Assembly (NCBI GenBank): GCA_023512835.1
Contig: CM042084.1
Location: forward strand, 44,005,609 to 44,069,608
Reading direction: 5' to 3'
Origin: Taxillus chinensis
Lineage: Eukaryota > Streptophyta > Magnoliopsida > Santalales > Loranthaceae
DNA length: 64,000 bases
The notes under the pieces are model-generated. The model was not told the origin of the DNA, made no database searches, and saw nothing but the letters and a program-made list of their open reading frames with translations. Every line of letters begins with the position of its first letter. Position 1 is the first letter of the stretch. The position numbers were made by a program, and so were the translations under genes. Below are positions 57,315 through 64,000 of the stretch, in pieces.

Positions 57315-58485
57315 AGGAAGGAGAGGCTGGCCGGCTTGCTTTGCCGCACGTCATGCGTGGGGAAGACAACGTCTGCGTGGAAGCAAAGAGCCGGAGGACA
57401 TTTTCAAGGTAGGGATTCCGTTCTTCCTAAATCCTCCTCTGTCCTAGGGTCTTAGGAGGATTATGGGTTATATCTCGTTATATTATTTATATGTAAATTC
57501 ATATAGGTGTGACCTCCTATATGAATGTTGGCCTTCAATGGCGATTTTGGTGTTTCTGGTGTTTGTGTGATGCATGAAAAGTATTTGATAAAATGCCTGT
57601 ATGACATGCCTGCTACATGTTTGATGAAATGCCTGTGTGAACTTAGCTGTGTGTATATGCCCATTATGTGTTTGGTAAGATGTCCGTGTGACTGGACTTG
57701 TGGTTTAGTGTATGTATGTATGCTGGATGTTTGCTCTGGCGGCCTGAATGGCTGGGTTTGTGCGCTTGTGAACGGGTGCACACCAAGTGTTTGGTTGTAT
57801 GCTTGAGTGACCATGGTGTGTGTTGTGTGCTTGACGTGGTATCCGGCTTAAGAGGCGGTTAAATAACTTTGCCTGAGAGGCGGTTAAACCAATGGGCCTT
57901 GAAGAGGCGGTTAAATCACTTGGCCTGAAGAGGCGGTTAAATAACTTGGCCTGAAGAGGCGGTTAAATCACTTGTGGTTAAAGTGTTAGCCTGTGTGGCA
58001 GTGGAAGATTGTAAATTGTTGATGTGGTTGTTATTATGTCTGTTGAAATTATTGTATCACGACACTGCACTTGTACACAAGGCATGTAGATATTAGGTGC
58101 ATGGGATGGGTTGGGGAGACATGATCCCTACTGAGCTGTGGTTGCTCACCCCTCCTACCATGTTGTTTTCTTGACAGGAACCTACAGGCGTTAGGTAGGA
58201 ACACCAAGGTGGAAGTCCTTCTTGTGGCTTGCTCATTATTATTTCGAGTTATGCTGCCTTTCTTTATGTAACTTTGTAACCCCAGTGGGGAGATATTGTA
58301 ATGTGGAGTTCAATGTAATAAAAGTGTGTTGTGAATGTATTTGCTATGTTTGGACTCAATGAATAAAAGATTGTTCTCTGAATATAAAGTGTGAGGCGTA
58401 TGTTGTATTCTAACCCCTCTATCCAACTTGGGTAAAGGGAGGGTCACGTTCCGGTCTCCTCGGGTTGGAAATCCGGGGCGTGACA
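56582..58485 (+). repeat. 3' LTR of complete element (1904 bp)
   Basis: Near-identical to 50008-51914, with the same palindromes (57144-57165, 57181-57202), TATA (57214), (GA)n and five-copy minisatellite. Differences are single bases, short indels and a shorter GA tract. Confidence 0.92.
57845..57975 (+). repeat. 25-27 bp minisatellite in 3' LTR, 5 copies
   Basis: The core aggcggttaaa recurs at 57853, 57878, 57905, 57931 and 57957. Copy number is conserved with the 5' LTR. Confidence 0.92.
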
Positions 58486-58556
58486 GGTGGCGACTCTAAA
58501 TTTCTCACCATTGGTTTGGTTTAAGCCCACTCCAAACGGGCCCGGATGAAAACCAG
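58486..58556 (+). other. Primer site and leader remnant of Tat/Ogre-like element
   Basis: ggtggcgactctaaatttc continues the sequence broken at 50002. TGGCGACTC is the beginning of an Arg-tRNA primer site; the rest has decayed. It is cut at 58557 by a copia LTR. Confidence 0.45.
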
Positions 58557-59949
58557 TGATGACACCCTTTGTAATCTGATTTGAGACATTGCATGTTTTA
58601 TCTTAAGTTGTTGCAGAAGATATGATCTTAATCCGGACCTTCACTCGTGAGAGCTGAGCTAAGGACAAGATACATAATCCTGATCCGGACAAGAGTGAGA
58701 GTTATCAAAACACTTGGTAAATAACCAAGTCTCTACTTCATATAGAATAAGGATCATTCGTGCGGACTAATCACTTAAAGCTATGGACTAAGGAAACTGC
58801 GGCTAACACCTTAAACAGACTAAGTCAAATAGATGCGGAGTAAGAATCCTAGTCTATAAGTCGCACGGAGTAAGAGATAGTCATCGCGGAATAAAAACCT
58901 AAGTCTTCCACTTAAGCGGACTAAGGAAAAGAATACATGGAGTAAGGAATCCGAGTCTTTCATACATGCGGAGTAAGGAACGACTTGTGCGTAATAAGGA
59001 TCCGAGTCTTTTATTCACACGGAGTAAGGAAACTAGATGCGGAGTAAGGAATCCGAACATGTTACTCATGCAGGTAAGGATGTCTTGATATGGAGTAAGC
59101 CATCTAATCCTTTGACTCATGCGGAGTAAGGAACTCTTGCGGAGTAAGGAAGCGCTGATACAGAGTAAGCACTCCGGCCTTCTCATTCTTACGGAGTAAG
59201 GAAGTGCTGACACGGAATAAGGATTCCAGTACTGAATTGATACGGAGTAAGCAATCACTGACACACAGTAAGAATCCGAGCTTCATTTAACACGGAGTAA
59301 GGAACTTTACTACGGATTAATAAGACGCCGCTTCAACTTATCTCTTCGCATTCAAAGTCACCAGCTCACTGTGTCCCGATGTAAAGACAAACTCGTTGAG
59401 AACCTAAAGCATCTTACACGTGGATCACCCGGATATGTGGACACAACTTTAACTGCACTTGGGAACTCACAAAGGCACTTATGCTTTGGTAACCCAAGAT
59501 TTTGAAGACCACATCCGTAGCAATTCAAGGCAAAGAGATTTTCAAGGAACAGTCAATATGCACGTTGCTCGGAAGAACAAGTTCCAAGATTGTCTCTTAG
59601 GGATGTCTCTATATATATTACCACTTGTACATTTTCATAGGGGTTGATGTTCACGAGTTTGTAATAAGCATGCATGTACAAGAGCTCATAGAGATCATAG
59701 AGGCTAGAGTGTGAGTCATTTGAAAATAGAGTATAAAAGAGTTTTGCCAAGAGGATTGAAAAGCTTTACAAGCTTTAATCCGCATATATTTTGTTGTAGT
59801 TATCGATTGATAATAAAACAAAAAATACTTTCACTTTTGGTTGTCTTCCGCATTGATTATATCTCTTAACTAGATAAGTGTTGTGCCAAAGAGTAGTAAA
59901 GAGTTTTGAAAAGAGCCTATTCACCCCCTCTAGGCTCCTAGGACCAACA
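58557..59949 (+). repeat. 5' LTR of SIRE/Maximus-like copia element
   Basis: Starts TGATGACACCC and ends ctcctaggaccaaca, followed by a PBS. It contains the ggagtaaggaa cryptic repeat array, a TATA box (gtataaaag, ~59730) and the phrase tattcaccccctctagg that marks the 3' part of SIRE-type LTRs. The left end is inferred from the change in sequence type and the TG dinucleotide. Confidence 0.65.
58755..59325 (+). repeat. Irregular ggagtaagga repeat array in LTR
   Basis: About 20 copies of cggagtaaggaa or close variants (gactaagg, ggaataagg), separated by 10-30 bp spacers often containing atccgagtctt. Spacing is uneven, unlike a true satellite or CRISPR array. Confidence 0.85.
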
Positions 59950-59951
59950 AG

Positions 59952-59963
59952 TGGTATGAGAGC
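59952..59963 (+). other. Primer binding site (tRNA-iMet type)
   Basis: TGGTATGAGAGC, one base off the initiator-Met complement, two bases after the LTR end. Confidence 0.8.
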
Positions 59964-60010
59964 CCATTCTACCTGCTCAAAGTAGAGATCCCACTCTATC
60001 TCTCTCAACA

Positions 60011-61605
60011 ATGGCCGACCAAAAGCAGCATACTATTCAACACTCGCCTTAACTCGGAGGGTGCACAAGAGCTCCTCCCCGATCGAAGCGTAGTGAAAAT
60101 GTCGATCTACCTCAACTCCTGCTACCGCTGCTCCACAACCATGTAGTTCTGGTTTTACTCGACCAAACCGCCAAATTCACACCCGAGCTTTTCTCCCAGT
60201 GGAAAGCTCGCATGAAGATGTTCATGGTATGCCATGATCATCTCATGTGGGCTGTCTTCATCGGGAGATACCAATTCCGATGACTATCGGAGAACATGGA
60301 GTTAGGAGGCCAAAGATGGATGCTAAACTTACTCATGATGAAAGAGCCTGGCCGTGTGCTACTGAAAAGGCTCCGGCATATGTTACATATTCTTTGGACT
60401 TGAAGCTTTCACGGACGTCCAGGGCTGCACAATAGTGAAAGCTGCTCGGGATAAGCCGACAATCCTCATGAGGGAAGTCAGTCCAAATGCAGTAACATCA
60501 TTGATGCTCTTAGGCGAACTTCGAGAGTTTGAATCACAAACCTGGTGAATCCCTCGAGAGCATCTATTGGAGATTCAGCAAGCTTATCCTTGAGCTAAAA
60601 ACCGTCAATGAGCACTACTCTCAATCCCAAATCAATGACAAGTTTTTCCACTCCTTGCTGGATCGCTACTACTCCAAGCGGCTCCGATGCCTGGTGACAA
60701 AACTAGCATTATGTTCCCCTTGAAGAACTATACGAAGAGTTGCGGACTCACGAGGTCGTTTCAAATACTCGACGAGATGAGAAAATAGCTCGAAAGAAAG
60801 GCGTAGCTTTCAAAGCTACGGAATGTCTTAAAGATACCTGTGGAATGATGATACAAAAGAGTCAGAGAACTCTAACTCTGACGCTGAAGAATAAATAGCT
60901 CTTTTGGTCAAATTCTTTGAGCGATTCCTGCGGAAAAGCAGAAAAGGATTCAGAAGAGGCTCCTCATCATCATTCTGAAGGAAGGAGCGATCAAAGTCAA
61001 GTTCCCAAGAATGCTACAACTCTGGGAAACCCAGTCACTGGGCTAAGGATTGTAAATCCAAATCAAAGTCGGCCGATAAAGGTGACAAGGTTAAACCTCG
61101 ACTCGACCTCGAGAAACGACAAGGACAAGAGGAAGGCGTTCGTCACAAAGTACGTCGGTGGCTCGGAAGAAGTGGAGGAATCCTCCGATGATGAGCCAAC
61201 CCCAAAGCCGAACATCCTGTCTCATGGCAAATCTGAGGTACCTTCTATCTCTGAGCTCATGAGTAAATTAGAATCTCTTACTGTGCTAAAAACGATCATG
61301 AAAAGAATGAGAGACTAATAATTACTCAAATGTACAAAGATATGAAAAGTCAGAATAAAGGTCTTGAATTTACTGTTGCAAGACTCAAAAAAAACATAGC
61401 TGACTTCAGGGGTAAAGAGGCTTGGTATCATGAGCAAAAAGTCATTTGCTAAATACCAACCTAATTGTCTAAAATTTATTTTAAAAGACTCGAGAATAAA
61501 CTTAAAAAGGAAAAAAGAAATAAATCGTAAGTGGCAAAATCCGGGAAATAACATCTACATTTAGGACTAATTCGGATGACATCCGAGTTAAACCTGTCTT
61601 GGCTC
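60011..61605 (+). pseudogene. SIRE/Maximus-like copia gag, broken
   Basis: Start ATG at 60011 (MADQKQHT) is soon followed by a stop. Collinear pieces in other frames match the SIRE gag: FSQWKARMKMFMVCHDHLMW (60192), KPGESLESIYWRFSKLILEL (60540), INDKFFHSL, LLVKFFERFLRKS (~60900), and a knuckle CYNSGKPSHWAKDC (61012-61053) with the second Cys changed to Ser. These are followed by a Lys/Asp-rich tail DKGDKVKPRLD and KRKAFVTKYVGGSEEVEESS. At least five frame changes or stops occur. No pol follows: an Athila-like LTR starts at 61609. Confidence 0.8.
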
Positions 61606-61608
61606 CGA

Positions 61609-61957
61609 ATGATAACGTGCATTTATGCCGTTTATTTTATAACTATTTAGGGTGTTTAAGAGCATGTTTAGAGCATGTTTACTACCATCTTTTATATATA
61701 TTTGCTCTAACCCCTAGAAAGACACTACTTGTTCTATATATGTGTTTTTGAGCTATTTTGGGTAGGTTTTTGGATGATTTCTTCTCTAGTCATCAGCTAG
61801 ACTACTTTATCTACTAAAGAGGAGCTTGTGACAACTTATGAGCTCAAAAGGGAGGTATCTATTCCAGGCTACAAGCAAAAAGGTGCAAGAGGTCCCTTTA
61901 CAATGTTAGTCTGAACAAGCATATTTTGACTTATGTGACCCAAAAGGAGGCTTCAGG
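61609..61957 (+). repeat. LTR fragment (TGATAACG type)
   Basis: Starts TGATAACGTGCATTTATG, as in 4397, and follows that family for ~150 bp (gagcatg, atatttgctctaacccctag). It breaks off before the promoter region and is joined directly to gag sequence, so most of the LTR and leader were deleted. Confidence 0.7.
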
Positions 61958-62790
61958 ATGAACATGTTGGTGAACAAATGTCAGTCATGTTTGGATGGAT
62001 GGAAGGGAGAGCAGAACAAAGTACTGGAGGGGAAGGCACATCAGACCCAGCTCAAGAGGATGCTTTGTATATTGGAAATAAAGGTGGATATCAGTGCCAA
62101 TATCGAGTCCCGCCTCCTCGAAATAATTATCGAAATCGGAAGAAGCGAGGAAGTGCTCGAGAACCATATGTGTGTGAGAGGTAGAATAAAGCCCAAATCT
62201 ATGGAGCACCACACTATGGTGAAGGATCTCAACCTAATAATTAACTCCCTCCAGGATTTCAAAGACCTCTAAGTAGAAGGAGGAGGACAAAGAGAAAGCC
62301 AAAGATGAAGAAATGAGGAATTTTTCTACCAATTTGCTAGACGGGCATCTAACCGGTTGAGCAGAGGAGAAACACAAATTGAATCCCTCACTACCTCTGT
62401 TCAAGACCTAGGAACAGCTATGAAGAATATAGAACATAAAATAGGTCATTAGGAAATGCAGTGAAACCCTCCGCATCAAATAGTTTCCCAAGCAACAAAG
62501 TTAACCCAAGAGAGACCTTGTAAGGCTATAATGCTCAAAAGTGGGAAAGAGCTTCAGCCTAAAGAAAAAAGAGGAAACCTCAGTGATTTATGGAGAAAAT
62601 AATATTGAGGCAGATTCAACAAAGGATAACGAAGAAGAACGGGCAGAGAGCAGTGGTAGGCAGCAAGAGAAGGAAAAGGCGGTAGCTAGTTAGCCTAAAA
62701 ATGTAAAGCTAGCACCTTATTAGCCTCCTATGCCTTATCCTCAAAGGCTAAGGAAGCAAAAGATGGACGCTCAGTGTTATTCCCAATGTG
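61958..62790 (+). pseudogene. Athila-like gag C-terminus and protease start, broken
   Basis: Pieces across frames read MSVMFGWMEGRAEQ, YQCQYRVPPPRNNYRNRKKR, LPPGFQRP, PCKAIMLKSGKELQP (~62520-62565) and PMPYPQRLRKQKMDAQ (~62725-62772). The CKAI-L-SGKEL and PYPQRL-KQK blocks are characteristic of the gag C-terminus/protease junction of Athila-type Ty3-gypsy elements. Many stops; no RT follows. Confidence 0.65.
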
Positions 62791-62849
62791 AGTTGTTGAG
62801 AGTTGGCATGCTGATTGTGTTGTCATTGTTGTCAACCTTGTGATTACAC

Positions 62850-64000
62850 CATATGAAAGAAAGAGGAGGTCCAGAGAAGCAGATATTATCACATGCAAAA
62901 ATAGTATTTTAATGATGTTTGGAGCTACAATCAATATTGCGTGCAGAAGACATTATTGATCTACTGATTTATGGGGGACTCACTAGAGAAATTGGAGCAC
63001 ATTTGGCTCTGCACGTGAAAAGTCCATGTCACGTACAAAGGCAATTCTTGTCCGATTGGTCTGAAATTTTGAGGACATGCTTATGGCCTAATTTTGAGCC
63101 AATTGGGCTCTGCACGTGAAAAGCCCATGTCACGTACAAAGGCAATTCTTGTCCGATTGCTCTGAAATTTTGAGGACATGTTTATGACATTATTTGGAGC
63201 AACTTTTGTTCCTTGCGTGAAAAAGTTTGAGACCTTCTTCTAGGTCAAAATAGCCATCTAAAATGATATCGTGTGCAAATAGGATGATGTGTGCAGGTTT
63301 ATTTTTAGCTCAGAATTTCACCATATTTTAGGGGTGGATAGAGGACTTAAGGATCTACATCTTTGCTCTGTGGATTTGAGCTCTGTGGAGAAAGTTATGG
63401 TCAACATACCGACATCGACATATGCGAGATCCGAGTTCGCCGGTGTATGGTAGAGAGTCTGTTGATTAAGGTGAGCTTGATCCAATGGTTAAGATTATTT
63501 CATTTAAATAAGTTTGATCCAATGGCTAATATTATATTAAAGAATAGATCAATGGTGGAGATTTGGGTGCTTTGGATTAGGTTAAGAGAGAGGCTTTAAC
63601 CTAGATCCAAGGGTGGATATTAACTCAACGTGAAAGAGATCAATGGTCGGGGAGCTGGCTGCTGATTATATGGGAGGAGATTAGGGTTATATGGTGATAT
63701 ACATACCATAATTTTCGTCCTATCTTATGTGGGTGTTAGGAGAGATAGCTCCGAGCAATTTTATTGATTATATTTGAGAAAAAGAGAGCTATAGTGGATT
63801 GTGAATCAACCGAAGATCAAGATCCGTCACAAGGAGCGTGTTCGATCATTGAAGAGGTCGAAGGAAGAACCCTAGAGTTAAAGGGTTAGTTTACAACAAC
63901 AAGAGCTTCTTATTTAGATTTCTCACAAGTTGGTGATCAAAATCACCTTGCATTTTGGTTGTTTAGGTTTGTGGAATTTGAGAAATCAATTTGTTATGAT
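62850..64000 (+). repeat. Probable LTR portion of Athila-like element, running off the window
   Basis: Contains the CACGTG-word module typical of the TGATAAC LTRs here (tgcacgtgaaaag, catgtcacgtac) and a 101-bp tandem duplication. No coding frame above 80 codons. Neither boundary is visible. Confidence 0.45.
63001..63202 (+). repeat. 101-bp tandem duplication carrying CACGTG words
   Basis: Two head-to-tail units (63001-63101, 63102-63202), each with ggctctgcacgtgaaaag, ccatgtcacgtacaaagg and gaaattttgaggacatg; few substitutions. Confidence 0.88.

Larger units (their letters stand above)
50003..58490 (+). mobile_element. Complete non-autonomous LTR element, TSD GGTGG
   Basis: Two ~1.9-kb LTRs (50008-51914, 56582-58485) share termini TGTAATGACCCG...GGCGTGACA. 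Perfect GGTGG repeats flank the element (50003-50007, 58486-58490). An iMet PBS (51918-51929) and a purine tract (56569-56581) complete the structure. The 4.7-kb internal region has no protease, RT, RNase H or integrase and no frame above ~110 codons. It behaves like a LARD-type derivative of a chromovirus. The LTR pair differs at scattered positions and small indels, so it is moderately old. Confidence 0.92.

Noticed and set aside
58755..59325. CRISPR-like array of short repeats
   Set aside because: Spacers are uneven and repeats are imperfect; it sits in a plant copia LTR next to a PBS and gag, with no cas genes.

Overview
The window is nuclear DNA of a flowering plant, probably a eudicot. 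It shows nested Ty1-copia and Ty3-gypsy LTR retrotransposons, solo LTRs with 5-bp target-site duplications (TSDs), small inverted-repeat elements and intron-bearing plant gene fragments. There are no operons, rRNA genes, tRNA genes or CRISPR arrays. I found no intact host gene: every coding region I recognise is truncated, frameshifted or stopped. All boundaries were read by eye from terminal motifs (TG...CA), primer binding sites (PBS) and TSDs.

Layout. 1-5899: a gag-only LTR element cut by the window start and inserted into the integrase of a minus-strand chromovirus (5900-11140). 11141-15118: a 5'-truncated Ty1-copia element. 15119-25200: the most gene-like part. It holds minus-strand fragments of coatomer beta' (COPB2), a possible CCT-domain gene, an aconitase N-terminus and an S28 Pro-X carboxypeptidase pseudogene. 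An S28 intron hosts a hAT-like element, a 500-bp MITE and a solo LTR. A MITE with a GC-rich minisatellite follows. 25300-35812: solo LTRs with clear TSDs, an LTR with cryptic repeats, a reverse transcriptase relic and the 3' end plus LTR of a minus-strand chromovirus. 35813-39635: a minus-strand Athila/Tat-like element carrying a chromovirus LTR between two 192-bp direct repeats. 39641-47526: a decayed chromovirus-like element with two LTRs nested in it. 50003-58490: a complete but ORF-less LTR element with TSD GGTGG, inserted at the primer site of a Tat/Ogre-like element. 58557-61605: a SIRE/Maximus-like copia LTR and gag. 61609-64000: an Athila-like relic.

The pieces do not form a pathway; the window records successive insertion, ectopic recombination and LTR-LTR deletion. 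The least expected signals lie inside the LTRs. A near-palindromic ACGT-core motif sits 12-40 bp upstream of the TATA box in several LTR families. A U3 block is shared between two otherwise different LTR types. An interval of the chromovirus-type LTRs carries a different minisatellite in each subfamily. The likeliest new biology is this modular evolution of LTR promoters, with the gene-fragment cluster second.
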